Positions 1-5,613 are shown, counted from the stretch's first letter. The stretch is DNA of 7,346 nucleotides from Chloroflexota bacterium (GCA_030634785.1 DAOWAC010000049.1:1-7346), one strand, 5' to 3'. Notes: generated from the sequence alone by a model not told the origin. Program-made: numbers and translations.

Positions 1-1
1 A

Positions 2-487
2 ACCGACCAAGGTCAGGAAATTAAAAACGGAAAAAACAAATATCTTGTTGGAGCAAAAAGCTTGTTTAAATTCAAATCATTAATTGATGAAAGCAAAGTA
101 CCAAAAGGAATGAATTTTACAAAAATTCTTTTTGATGTTTTAGTAAAACATGATTACAAAGCACTTTCAGCATTCCATCACAAAAGTCTTTTCATTGGAA
201 TGATGCATTTCATGGACTTATACAATTATGACATTCAAAGGGTTCAAAATTGTGCAATTCATTATGCAACACCAAGTGCAGAACATCCAATTGTTCCATT
301 TTGCGCATTCAATGTGTTGCCTGGTCTTTACAGAGACAAAATCCAGAAAGAATTTGGGATACCAATAAAACAATGGGAAAAAGAAACAGGTCGCAAACTG
401 AAAAAAGAATTTTACAAAAGAGACAAAAAAGATTTAATGGACGAAACATATTTCAAAACCTATAAAAGTTTTACAAAAAACGATTAA
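2..487 (+). CDS. Radical SAM protein, Tes/MJ0619-like, C-terminal part (5' end outside window)
   Basis: The frame is open from the left edge, so only about the last 161 residues are visible and no start codon should be assigned here. A TTG at 62 is in frame but internal. The visible part has a helical stretch (LFIGMMHFMDLYNYD) followed by a Cys/His-rich segment: QNCAIHYATP, then IVPFCAFN and a YRD motif. From memory this matches the C-terminal end of archaeal two-domain radical SAM proteins of the MJ0619/Tes type, where 'C-IHYATP...(I/V)PFC-(A/T)(Y/F)N' closes the last domain. Tes-type enzymes join lipid tails into tetraethers; other members methylate pterins or have unknown roles. The radical SAM CxxxCxxC motif would lie upstream of the window, so the exact reaction cannot be read here. 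The family assignment is fairly secure and the substrate is not. Confidence 0.75.
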   Translation, partial: TDQGQEIKNGKNKYLVGAKSLFKFKSLIDESKVPKGMNFTKILFDVLVKHDYKALSAFHHKSLFIGMMHFMDLYNYDIQRVQNCAIHYATPSAEHPIVPFCAFNVLPGLYRDKIQKEFGIPIKQWEKETGRKLKKEFYKRDKKDLMDETYFKTYKSFTKND

Positions 488-496
488 GTGAAACAA

Positions 497-607
497 ATGC
501 CTGCATCAATAAAAAGATCTCAAACTAAAAAAAAAACAATTAAATCAATTCGCAGGCGAAAAATGAAACGTGTGCCTAGTTCTAAATTGCAGAAAAAAAT
601 TCGCTAA
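497..607 (+). CDS. Possible 36-aa very basic protein
   Basis: A short frame begins at ATG 497 (a GTG at 488 is an alternative, directly after the stop of the radical SAM gene and in the same frame) and ends with TAA at 605-607. AAGTGA lies just before the ATG and is a weak ribosome binding site. The peptide begins MPASIKRSQTKKK and has 16 Lys/Arg in 36 residues, with no acidic residues. Arg codons include CGC, AGG and CGA, which is not what poly-A drift alone would give. Its position directly behind the upstream gene suggests co-transcription. The composition would suit nucleic-acid or ribosome binding, but I recognise no family. It could also be a chance frame in AT-rich DNA. Confidence 0.35.
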   Translation: MPASIKRSQTKKKTIKSIRRRKMKRVPSSKLQKKIR

Positions 608-644
608 TAAAATTTTTCTAAAAAAAAGCTTACGCTAAAGTGCT

Positions 645-651
645 AAAAAAA
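645..651 (-). terminator. T-run after tRNA-Thr
   Basis: On the minus strand the mature tRNA-Thr sequence runs straight into seven T residues, typical of archaeal termination at a U-run. The first of these Ts is also the discriminator base (T73), which fits archaeal tRNA-Thr. The facing plus-strand genes end about 40 bases away, so two transcription units converge here. Confidence 0.45.
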
Positions 652-722
652 GCCCTCGGTGGGATTTGAACCCGCGACCCCAAGTTTACAAAACTTGTGC
701 TCTACCACTGAGCTACGAGGGC
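652..722 (-). tRNA. tRNA-Thr (anticodon TGT)
   Basis: Reading the minus strand, a 7-bp acceptor stem GCCCTCG/CGAGGGC encloses a D-arm (GCTC...GAGC with an AGTGGTA loop), an anticodon stem CAAGT/ACTTG with loop TTTGTAA, and a T-arm with loop TTCAAAT. Bases 34-36 are TGT, reading ACA (Thr). CCA is not encoded and there is no intron. One oddity is a C50.A64 mismatch in the T-stem (GCGGG against CCCAC). It lies 50 bases downstream of the DUF116 gene on the same strand. Confidence 0.95.
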
Positions 723-772
723 AAAAGCTTTTTTTTTATTTTTACTTTTTTCAATAACAGAATTAGATATCC

Positions 773-1372
773 TCACTTTTTTAATTGTTTTGAATTTCCT
801 TCCAAAAGCTTTTTGTCAATCAATTCCATTTTTTCCCTTGCTTCTGCAATATTTGCCTTGGTATCCTTGCAACCGTCATTTTGCAAAAGACAGGCTTGTG
901 TGTGAATTTTTGTTCCTTTAAAATTGTCAAATGCAAGGTTTGCTTCATGATAACAGCATAATCCAATTGTTGCAAGTGGTTTATATTTTTTCACAAGCTT
1001 TGTAACCATGCTTCCTCCAGGAGCAACAAATGCCTTTGCATAACCCAGTTCTTCAGCAATTCCAATAAGTTCTGAAATATCGCATTTTCCGCATCTTTTA
1101 CACTGCAATCCCTCATCACTATATTTTGCCCTGCATTTCTTACTGTTTCTAAGACAATGTGGTAAAAAAAGAATTCTTTCACTGTAAGGAGTTGCCTTAA
1201 AACCGTATTCGTTTAGTTTGTTTCTCAACTCTACATGAGTATAATTAACCATTCTCTTATTCAAACCAAACCTTTGTGCAATAACCTGTGTTGCGCCTGC
1301 AACATCTAAGTGAGTAGTTCTGTCAATTGTTCCGGCAATGGCTTCTTTTATTTTTGCAGTAATTTTTGGCAT
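773..1372 (-). CDS. DUF116 family cysteine-rich protein
   Basis: A 199-aa protein with a complete DUF116 pattern. The N-terminal 65 residues are helical. They are followed by LFLPHCLR (C73), C80, then CKRCGKCDI (C91, C94, C97), APGGSMV (117-123), LCCYHE (C139, C140, H142) and NDGCKDT (C168). The clustered Cys residues suggest a metal or Fe-S site. The family's biochemical role is not established, so none is assigned. The length is normal for the family and the protein appears intact. The start is ATG 1372, about 10 nt after the transcription start predicted from the AT-rich element at 1402-1414, with no Shine-Dalgarno motif, as expected for a short-leader archaeal mRNA. It is followed on the same strand by tRNA-Thr. 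Confidence 0.85.
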   Translation of the reverse strand: MPKITAKIKEAIAGTIDRTTHLDVAGATQVIAQRFGLNKRMVNYTHVELRNKLNEYGFKATPYSERILFLPHCLRNSKKCRAKYSDEGLQCKRCGKCDISELIGIAEELGYAKAFVAPGGSMVTKLVKKYKPLATIGLCCYHEANLAFDNFKGTKIHTQACLLQNDGCKDTKANIAEAREKMELIDKKLLEGNSKQLKK

Positions 1373-1401
1373 AAAACAACAATAAAATAGGGATAGGAAA
1401 G

Positions 1402-1414
1402 GATTAAATAATTA
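1402..1414 (-). promoter_or_regulatory. TATA-like element for the DUF116 gene
   Basis: On the minus strand TAATTATTTAATC is centred about 36 nt before the ATG at 1372, which puts the expected start near 1382. This would give a leader of about 10 nt. The call rests on spacing and AT composition only. Confidence 0.35.
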
Positions 1415-1430
1415 AAGAAAATATGTTTCT

Positions 1431-1679
1431 TCAATTTTTTCTTTTTACTTTATTTGATTTCACTTCAAAAAGAGTGACGTAATCTTTGTCTGTTTTAACT
1501 TTTTCTTTTTCAAAAATTTCGCCACAAATATCCAAAACATTTACTGCATCTTTTTTTGTCAGTTTGTTTTCAAAAGTCAAAAGATAGGCGTCTTTTTTGC
1601 GCGGATCTTTTACTGCCCTAATTAGTAATTCCTTTTTAGTATTAAGAAAAATATCCCACGAACCTTTTTTTCCAACCAA
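1431..1679 (-). CDS. Unrecognised 82-aa protein
   Basis: The protein begins (L/M)VGKKGSWDIFLNTKKE and ends in a Lys-rich tail (KSNKVKRKN). It has alternating short strands and helices and no signal peptide, membrane segment or motif that I recognise. I chose TTG 1679 as start because AGGTGA (1685-1690) sits 5 nt upstream, a good match to the archaeal anti-Shine-Dalgarno. GTG 1688 would add three residues but overlaps that site. The frame stays open further upstream to a TTG at 1778, but the added residues run through a hairpin-rich non-coding-looking stretch and a TATA-like element. The stop is 58 bases before the DUF116 start. Probably a real, lineage-restricted gene. Confidence 0.65.
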   Translation of the reverse strand: MVGKKGSWDIFLNTKKELLIRAVKDPRKKDAYLLTFENKLTKKDAVNVLDICGEIFEKEKVKTDKDYVTLFEVKSNKVKRKN

Positions 1680-1714
1680 AACTCTCACCTTCCTTAAACT
1701 AATACATATTACCG

Positions 1715-1726
1715 ATTTATTTAATA
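1715..1726 (-). promoter_or_regulatory. TATA-like element for the 82-aa gene
   Basis: Minus-strand TATTAAATAAAT is centred about 26 nt before position 1695. Starting there would give a 16-nt leader carrying the AGGTGA ribosome binding site and the TTG start at 1679. This supports the short version of the gene. Confidence 0.4.
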
Positions 1727-1804
1727 AAAAACTTTGCTTTAACAGATTCCACGACTGGAATTTGATTCCTTTTCGCAAGGGGAGTGCTACTTTGATTTTA
1801 TAAA
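1726..1804 (-). other. Hairpin-rich segment with its own TATA box and T-run (possible small RNA or 3' UTR terminator)
   Basis: On the minus strand a TATA box (TTTATAAA, 1797-1804) would start a transcript near 1775. The following ~45 nt can form CCTT/AAGG (1768-1780), GGAAT-CAA-ATTCC (1757-1769) and ATTCCA-GTCG-TGGAAT (1746-1761). The last two share ATTCC and exclude each other. A run of six T follows at 1731-1726, just before the separate promoter of the 82-aa gene. This could be a small independent RNA, a switching leader, or the terminator of the OB-protein operon that ends at 1857. No known RNA family is recognised. Confidence 0.3.
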
Positions 1805-1856
1805 CTTAGGAAATTTGTTGAAAATTTGGCTGCGGATTCCTTTTTTTGTTTAAAAG

Positions 1857-2111
1857 TTATTTTGCAGGCATCAGTTTTTCCATTTTTGTTGCCAACAAGT
1901 ATTTTCCAAAAGAGTTGTCTTTAAAGCTGAATTTTTTTGACTCCCCTTGTACTTCTACAAAATCACCTACTTCAGCTTTGCCTGCTTGTTCGCCTGACAA
2001 GAGACACAAAGTTTTCTTTTTTCCTTCTTCTACGGTTATTCTTTGCACTTCTATTCCGTCTACAATGTGTTTTTTGTTACTTCGTACAATTAAGCCTTTT
2101 ATAGAAACCAT
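1857..2111 (-). CDS. Small OB-fold-like protein (84 aa), possible nucleic-acid binder
   Basis: The pattern is that of a single OB-fold: MVSIKGLIVRS, a second strand around IEVQRITVEEG, a third around KTLCLLSG, then VGDFVEVQGESK (about residues 48-59) and a final strand YLLATKMEKL. The 'GD-V-V-G' step before a closing strand is common in ssDNA- and RNA-binding OB domains, but no family signature is certain. Start ATG 2111 is preceded by AGGTGAT. The in-frame GTG at 2123 is part of that ribosome binding site and is not a likely start. The gene lies 34 bases behind the 66-aa gene and probably shares its transcript. Confidence 0.6.
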   Translation of the reverse strand: MVSIKGLIVRSNKKHIVDGIEVQRITVEEGKKKTLCLLSGEQAGKAEVGDFVEVQGESKKFSFKDNSFGKYLLATKMEKLMPAK

Positions 2112-2145
2112 ATGATTTATCACCTTTTCTTTTTCTTAGCCAAAA

Positions 2146-2346
2146 TCAGTCTTTGCTACTATCTTTGTGATTATAGCAATAAGCTTGCTCACTTTCAGTT
2201 AATCCAAGCAAAAGATTTGTAATGTCTTTAATTGTCATATTTGACAATTTTGCATACTGGCTAATAGTATGCATTTTGTCTATTTCTCCGCTCTGGTGTT
2301 TTCCTATGTCACTGCGCACAAGAGCAATAAGTTGTTTTTTATTCAT
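2146..2346 (-). CDS. Unrecognised 66-aa protein
   Basis: The protein starts MNKKQLIALVRSDIGKHQSG and is predicted by eye to be mostly helical, with a polar tail ending in NHKDSSKD. No motif is recognised. ATG 2346 is preferred over the in-frame GTG at 2358, because the GTGA there is spaced like a weak ribosome binding site (8 nt before the ATG) and because the TATA element at 2383-2390 predicts transcription starting near 2361. It is the first gene of a probable two-gene unit with the OB-fold-like protein. The helical N-terminus could be a small DNA-binding or adaptor domain, but this is not shown by the sequence. Confidence 0.6.
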   Translation of the reverse strand: MNKKQLIALVRSDIGKHQSGEIDKMHTISQYAKLSNMTIKDITNLLLGLTESEQAYCYNHKDSSKD

Positions 2347-2382
2347 AAAAGTTTTCACTATAATAATTAATCGTCAAATCAT

Positions 2383-2390
2383 GTTATATA
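2383..2390 (-). promoter_or_regulatory. TATA box for the 66-aa/OB-fold gene pair
   Basis: Minus-strand TATATAAC is close to the archaeal TATA consensus. It is centred about 26 nt before the expected start near 2361, giving a leader of about 15 nt to ATG 2346. It sits just downstream of the stop of the preceding small gene, in a non-coding gap. Confidence 0.5.
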
Positions 2391-2406
2391 CTGCAAAAAT
2401 CCATTT

Positions 2407-2538
2407 TTATACAATTTTTTCTCCAAAAAAGAAACAAATTGCCACAACTTGGATTTGAATTCTCTTCATGGCTAGTTTGAGGTTTGTGGTAGGCTGGTTT
2501 GAGGTTGCTTCGTGTATCCGAACCGGATATTCCTCCAT
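2407..2538 (-). CDS. Possible 43-aa protein, last gene of the ALDH operon
   Basis: Fourteen bases after the methyltransferase stop there is an exact anti-Shine-Dalgarno match, GAGGTGAT (2542-2549), then TTG and ATG 2538. The same arrangement, GAGATGATTTAATG, starts the methyltransferase itself, so this start looks genuine. The peptide begins MEEYPVRIHEATSNQP, continues through a basic segment (KLAMKRIQIQ) to a short hydrophobic stretch (VVAICFFF) and ends GEKIV. No family is recognised. Against coding, the segment contains an imperfect 22-bp direct repeat whose period is not a multiple of three, and a hairpin (2515-2529). It may be a small protein, or the remnant of a longer gene that kept its start. 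Confidence 0.4.
   Translation of the reverse strand: MEEYPVRIHEATSNQPTTNLKLAMKRIQIQVVAICFFFGEKIV
2470..2507 (+). repeat. Imperfect tandem direct repeat, 22-bp period
   Basis: GGCTAGTTTGAGGTT at 2470-2484 recurs as GGCTGGTTTGAGGTT at 2492-2506, with one mismatch in 15. It lies inside the possible 43-aa gene. A short inverted repeat TATCCG-AAC-CGGATA (2515-2529) is next to it. Confidence 0.6.
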
Positions 2539-2552
2539 CAAATCACCTCATT

Positions 2553-3368
2553 TCATTTTTCGGCTAACAGTATTGCTTCGCCTATATTGTTGATTTTCTG
2601 GAAAAGCTTTATTTTGAATCCAGCGTCTTGGAATAATTGCTTCATTTCTTTTTCTGTTATCAGGCATTCTGGGACCTTTGCTTTTGTTCTTTCCAGTACT
2701 CCGTTCATTGCGTTCACCTCTGATTTTTTTGAGTATTCAGCAACTTCTTTGGCGTAGGCTATAGCTTTTTGAACGTCTTCTTTTGAAGCTATTTTTTCTC
2801 TTAGAACTGCCCAGAATACGCTGTTGTAAGCTTCATTGGCTCTTTTCCTGTATTGCTCTCTTACTTTTTCTTTATAGCTGGTGTGAGTGTATTCGAGTTC
2901 TGTGTATGGGTCTGCTATAATCACTTTTCCGCCTTCTTCCAGGCTTTCGAACATTTCTTGTACAACTTTCTTTTTGTTTTCTGTTGGGTCTCCAATGTGA
3001 TGGAAGGCATAAAGTGCAGTTATAAGGTCTGGTTTCAGATTTTTTTTCTTTAGGCAGCTTCCAAGTTTGTTTATATCTACAATGTCAAAGTGCATGTTTT
3101 GGACTTTTTCTCTTTCTGCAATCTCTGCTGCCACTTTTATTATCTCTGGTCTGATGTCGGTTGCGTAAATCGTGCCTTTGTTGCACTTTTTTGCTATCTG
3201 CACAGCAGTAGAACCTGTTCCCGTTCCAAAATCTACAACAAGTCTTGTGTCAGACGGAACCAAAGTCAACAAGTTTTTCTGCAAGTCTGTGTAAAAAGAA
3301 GTCATCCTGAGATATCTCGTGAATTCTTCCTCCGAACTGTAAAAACTTGTAGAACCTTCTTCTTTCAT
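2553..3368 (-). CDS. Class I SAM-dependent methyltransferase
   Basis: A 271-aa soluble protein with the Rossmann methyltransferase motifs in order: motif I VVDFGTGTG (44-52), the acidic residue after strand 2 in YATDIRPE (D71), DIVDIN (95-100) at the adenine pocket, and strand 4 PDLITALYAFHHIG (113-126), then GGKVIIADP (146-154). It transfers a methyl group from S-adenosylmethionine. The layout is UbiE/COQ5-like, but the acceptor cannot be told from sequence. Residues 155-220 form a long helical insert that may cover the active site. GAGATGAT precedes the ATG, and the ALDH stop codon lies inside this site, so the two genes are probably translationally coupled (4-base gap). The possible 43-aa gene follows 14 bases downstream. 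Confidence 0.9.
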   Translation of the reverse strand: MKEEGSTSFYSSEEEFTRYLRMTSFYTDLQKNLLTLVPSDTRLVVDFGTGTGSTAVQIAKKCNKGTIYATDIRPEIIKVAAEIAEREKVQNMHFDIVDINKLGSCLKKKNLKPDLITALYAFHHIGDPTENKKKVVQEMFESLEEGGKVIIADPYTELEYTHTSYKEKVREQYRKRANEAYNSVFWAVLREKIASKEDVQKAIAYAKEVAEYSKKSEVNAMNGVLERTKAKVPECLITEKEMKQLFQDAGFKIKLFQKINNIGEAILLAEK

Positions 3369-3372
3369 TAAA

Positions 3373-4755
3373 TCATCTCATATTTCTTATTGTCAAGTTC
3401 TTTATGTTAGTGAGTTCTTTGATTCCGTCTAAGTAGTTTATTCTGCCCAAACCTGATTGTTTGGCACCGCCCCACGGACAGCCTATTTTGTAGCCTCCGC
3501 TGCCGTTAATAACTACTGTTCCAACAACAAGTTTTTTTGCAATCTGTTTTGCTTTTTCGATGTCTTTAGTCCAAATGCTTGCCGTTAATCCATATTTTGT
3601 GTTGTTTGCTTTTTCTATAGCTTCTTCAATTGTTTCAAAGGAAACAAGTGGAATAACGGGTCCAAAGGTTTCCTCTTTCATTACCTTCATATCATCTGTT
3701 AAATTTGTTAACACTGTAGGTGGAAAAAAGTAACCTTTTCCTGCCAGTTTCTTTCCTCCTGTTAAGATATGTGCTCCCTTCTTTTTTGCATCTTCAATGT
3801 GGTCTTCAACTGTTTTTAGTTGAAATTCTCTTATCAGTGGTCCAATGTCTGCTTTGTCATCACTTTTATCAATTGTAACAGCGTTTGCTTTTTCAACAAT
3901 CTTTTTTGTCAACTGTTCAAAGATTTCTTTTTGAATGTAAATTCTTTCTATTGAACAGCACACTTGTCCTGTGTTGATTGTTGCCCCTCTAACTATTCCT
4001 TTTGCTGTTTTTTCCAAATCTGCATCTTTGAGGACTATTGCTGGGTCCTTTCCACCTAACTCTAAAATAATTTTGTGAAGCTTTTCTGCACTGTCCTTCA
4101 TTATCTGTTTTCCTGCTCTTAAACTTCCTGTAAAACTGACTAGGTCTATATCCTGTTTAACAAGTTCTTTTCCTGTTTCTTTTCCTCCAATAATTAGCTG
4201 AATCACATTTTCCGGCAAGTCTTCTTTTTCCAGTTGTTTCAATAAATTAAAAAATTCTATTCCTATTAAGGAAGAGTGCTCTGATGGTTTAAACAAAACA
4301 GTGTTTCCTGCAAGGAGTGCTGGCACAATTGAAACTAAAGGGAGTTCTAAGGGATAATTCCATGGTGTTATTGCTGCAACAACCCCTATTGGCTCATAAC
4401 ACAACACATTTTTTTCTTTCTCATTTTCATCCAGTACTTTTTCTTTTAATGCTATTGGAGTATTTTTCAAAAAAAAGTTTGTGGCGCTAATTGCTGCTTC
4501 TACTTCTCCAACTGCCTTTTGAATAGGTTTTCCCATTTCATCATGAATTATTTTGGCAAGTTTTTCCTTATTTTGCTCCAAAAGTGGAACAAGCTTTTCT
4601 ATTATATCACTCCTTTTCTCTAACCCAACTTTGTTCCAAGCAAGTAACACTTCCCTAGCCTTTTTTACCATAGCTGGAATCTGCTCCAAAGGAGTTTCCT
4701 CTACTTCTCCAATAATCTCTTCAGTAAAAGGATTAACTGAAACAATTTTGCTCAT
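3373..4755 (-). CDS. NAD(P)-dependent aldehyde dehydrogenase (ALDH superfamily)
   Basis: A 460-aa protein, normal ALDH length. Numbering from ATG 4755: TPWNYP (residues 130-135), KPSE (156-159, where Glu159 fits NAD binding), FTGS, the general-base motif ELGGKDP (Glu232), the nucleophile in GQVCCS (Cys266), and EETFGPV (Glu362, Phe364). All catalytic parts are present, so it should oxidise an aldehyde to a carboxylate. The sequence is of the succinate-semialdehyde/general ALDH type; the substrate is not known. An in-frame TTG at 4776 would add seven residues, but the AT-rich element at 4778-4790 places the transcription start near 4759, just before ATG 4755, suggesting a nearly leaderless mRNA. 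It is first in an operon with the methyltransferase. Confidence 0.95.
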   Translation of the reverse strand: MSKIVSVNPFTEEIIGEVEETPLEQIPAMVKKAREVLLAWNKVGLEKRSDIIEKLVPLLEQNKEKLAKIIHDEMGKPIQKAVGEVEAAISATNFFLKNTPIALKEKVLDENEKEKNVLCYEPIGVVAAITPWNYPLELPLVSIVPALLAGNTVLFKPSEHSSLIGIEFFNLLKQLEKEDLPENVIQLIIGGKETGKELVKQDIDLVSFTGSLRAGKQIMKDSAEKLHKIILELGGKDPAIVLKDADLEKTAKGIVRGATINTGQVCCSIERIYIQKEIFEQLTKKIVEKANAVTIDKSDDKADIGPLIREFQLKTVEDHIEDAKKKGAHILTGGKKLAGKGYFFPPTVLTNLTDDMKVMKEETFGPVIPLVSFETIEEAIEKANNTKYGLTASIWTKDIEKAKQIAKKLVVGTVVINGSGGYKIGCPWGGAKQSGLGRINYLDGIKELTNIKNLTIRNMR

Positions 4756-4777
4756 AGTATAATCAAATTCTCCCAAA

Positions 4778-4790
4778 AATTATAATAATA
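4778..4790 (-). promoter_or_regulatory. TATA-like element for the ALDH operon
   Basis: Minus-strand TATTATTATAATT is centred about 26 nt before position 4759, four bases upstream of the ALDH ATG. It follows the hairpin that probably ends the previous gene. Confidence 0.4.
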
Positions 4791-4794
4791 GAGT

Positions 4795-4807
4795 GCCCTG
4801 ACTGGGC
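4795..4807 (-). terminator. Hairpin downstream of the JAMM-like gene
   Basis: GCCC-AGTCA-GGGC on the minus strand, 28 bases after the stop of the JAMM-like gene, is followed by a T/A-rich stretch. This is a modest terminator candidate in the gap before the ALDH promoter. Confidence 0.35.
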
Positions 4808-4834
4808 GGCAAACCTTCTATTTCGGATAAACCA

Positions 4835-5452
4835 CTAACTTTTCCTCTTTGAAACCTGTTTTTCATTTCTTTTTTTTGTGAATTTGTTTGTTTTTCCATT
4901 AAACTGGTAACCTTGCACTGGAACGAATTTTATTTGGATTCCCAATGCTTTGATTTCTTCAACGGAAAGTTTTCTTTTTTTATCATATTTTAAAACAGGT
5001 TTTGCTTTTTGTCTGTCGCGGATTTTTACAAAAGTGTAGCCAACATGTCTTCCTCTGGATGTAATTGCTATGCCTGGGTCAATTTTTTTTGACCTTGCAG
5101 CAGTTTTAACCCAAGATTGTAAATCGCCGACGCTTGGTATTGCAGAATTTCGTGAATGGGAATGAATTTCCATATATTCGCCAGTCTTTCGTTTTCGTGG
5201 CCAACACATTCCGACGCCAAAACCTTCTGTAGCGATTGTTGGACTCTTTCCTCTTTTTTTGAACCAAAACATTTCAATGTCGTTAGGTCTTATCTTTTCA
5301 GCTTTTCCTTTTAGTCCAAACCTTTCCTGATTAAATTCCATAACCTGCTCGAATATCCTTGCTTGAAATCTCCTGTCTTTGGCTCTTTGGGTAAGGTCAC
5401 GCTGAATAACCTCTGAAGGCGTTAACTTTCTTACTTTTCTCTTAGCGGGCAT
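4835..5452 (-). CDS. JAMM/MPN (JAB)-like putative zinc metalloprotease with basic tails
   Basis: A 205-aa protein starting MPAKRKVRKLTPSE. The centre carries IHSHSRNSAIPSVGDLQSW: His97, His99, Ser107 and Asp110 fit the JAMM zinc motif HxHx7SxxD exactly, and the PS-x-x-D-L context is typical of JAB domains. JAMM enzymes cut isopeptide or peptide bonds, for example removing ubiquitin-like modifiers. The Pro that usually follows the second His is Ser100 here. The catalytic Glu is less clear: Glu60 (DIEMFWF) is better spaced than Glu76 (ATEGFGVG), and both precede the motif more closely than in AfJAMM. Strands AITSRG and YTFVKI follow the motif as in the fold. The N-terminal 50 and C-terminal 60 residues are strongly basic, suggesting a nucleic-acid or ribosome-associated location. 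The start ATG 5452 has GTGAT four bases upstream. Confidence 0.7.
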   Translation of the reverse strand: MPAKRKVRKLTPSEVIQRDLTQRAKDRRFQARIFEQVMEFNQERFGLKGKAEKIRPNDIEMFWFKKRGKSPTIATEGFGVGMCWPRKRKTGEYMEIHSHSRNSAIPSVGDLQSWVKTAARSKKIDPGIAITSRGRHVGYTFVKIRDRQKAKPVLKYDKKRKLSVEEIKALGIQIKFVPVQGYQFNGKTNKFTKKRNEKQVSKRKS

Positions 5453-5480
5453 TCATATCACTCATATTTATTCCTCTTTG

Positions 5481-5491
5481 TTTATTAAAAA
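5481..5491 (-). promoter_or_regulatory. TATA-like element for the JAMM-like gene
   Basis: Minus-strand TTTTTAATAAA is centred near 5486, predicting a start near 5460 and a leader of about 8 nt. The same T-rich stretch may end the tRNA-Glu transcript. Confidence 0.35.
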
Positions 5492-5513
5492 TAGTTGGTC
5501 TAGCCCAGCCAGA
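5487..5513 (-). terminator. Hairpin plus T-run after tRNA-Glu
   Basis: On the minus strand TCTGGC-TGG-GCTAGA (5513-5499, one G.U pair) is followed by CCAAC and TATTTTT, a plausible terminator 10 bases beyond the tRNA. The same stretch includes GGGCTAGAC, the exact complement of GTCTAGCCC in the tRNA-Glu D-arm, so it could instead pair back to the tRNA precursor. Confidence 0.4.
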
Positions 5514-5523
5514 TCATTGTTAT

Positions 5524-5597
5524 GCCCCGACTGGGATTTGAACCCAGGTTTATGCCGTGAGAAGGCATGGTCCTTGACCGGGCTAGACTATCGGGGC
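5524..5597 (-). tRNA. tRNA-Glu (anticodon CTC)
   Basis: Minus strand: acceptor GCCCCGA/TCGGGGC, D-arm starting GTCTAGCCCGGTCAAGGAC, anticodon stem ATGCC/GGCAT with loop TTCTCAC, and T-arm CTGGG-TTCAAAT-CCCAG. Bases 34-36 are CTC, reading GAG (Glu). The discriminator base is A, CCA is not encoded, and there is no intron. The TATA box at 5638-5646 would start transcription about 20 nt upstream. Confidence 0.97.
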
Positions 5598-5613
5598 TTT
5601 GGTGTGTTGAGTA

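Noticed and set aside
666..905. Plus-strand frame across tRNA-Thr and the end of the DUF116 gene
   Set aside because: It is antisense to a tRNA and to a well-matched protein; its N-terminus is just translated antisense tRNA.
1743..1790. tRNA-like T-arm (ACTGGAATTTGATTCC) upstream of the 82-aa gene
   Set aside because: The loop lacks the TTC start, and no acceptor or anticodon stems can be built. Simple hairpins explain the symmetry better.
1779..1856. Gene in the gap after the OB-fold-like protein
   Set aside because: No frame of useful length with a ribosome binding site on either strand; only the TATA box and AT-rich spacer are visible.
2441..2490. tRNA-like pattern (GCCACAA...TTGTGGT with GATTTGAA) in the gap before the methyltransferase
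   Set aside because: Only 50 nt between the would-be acceptor arms, no pairing T-stem around TTCAAAT and no anticodon arm. It also overlaps the possible 43-aa gene.
3090..3371. Long plus-strand frames opposite the methyltransferase (also 2853-3053)
   Set aside because: They are antisense to a protein with complete methyltransferase motifs, have no ribosome binding site, and their products look like random translation rich in Phe, Ser and Cys.
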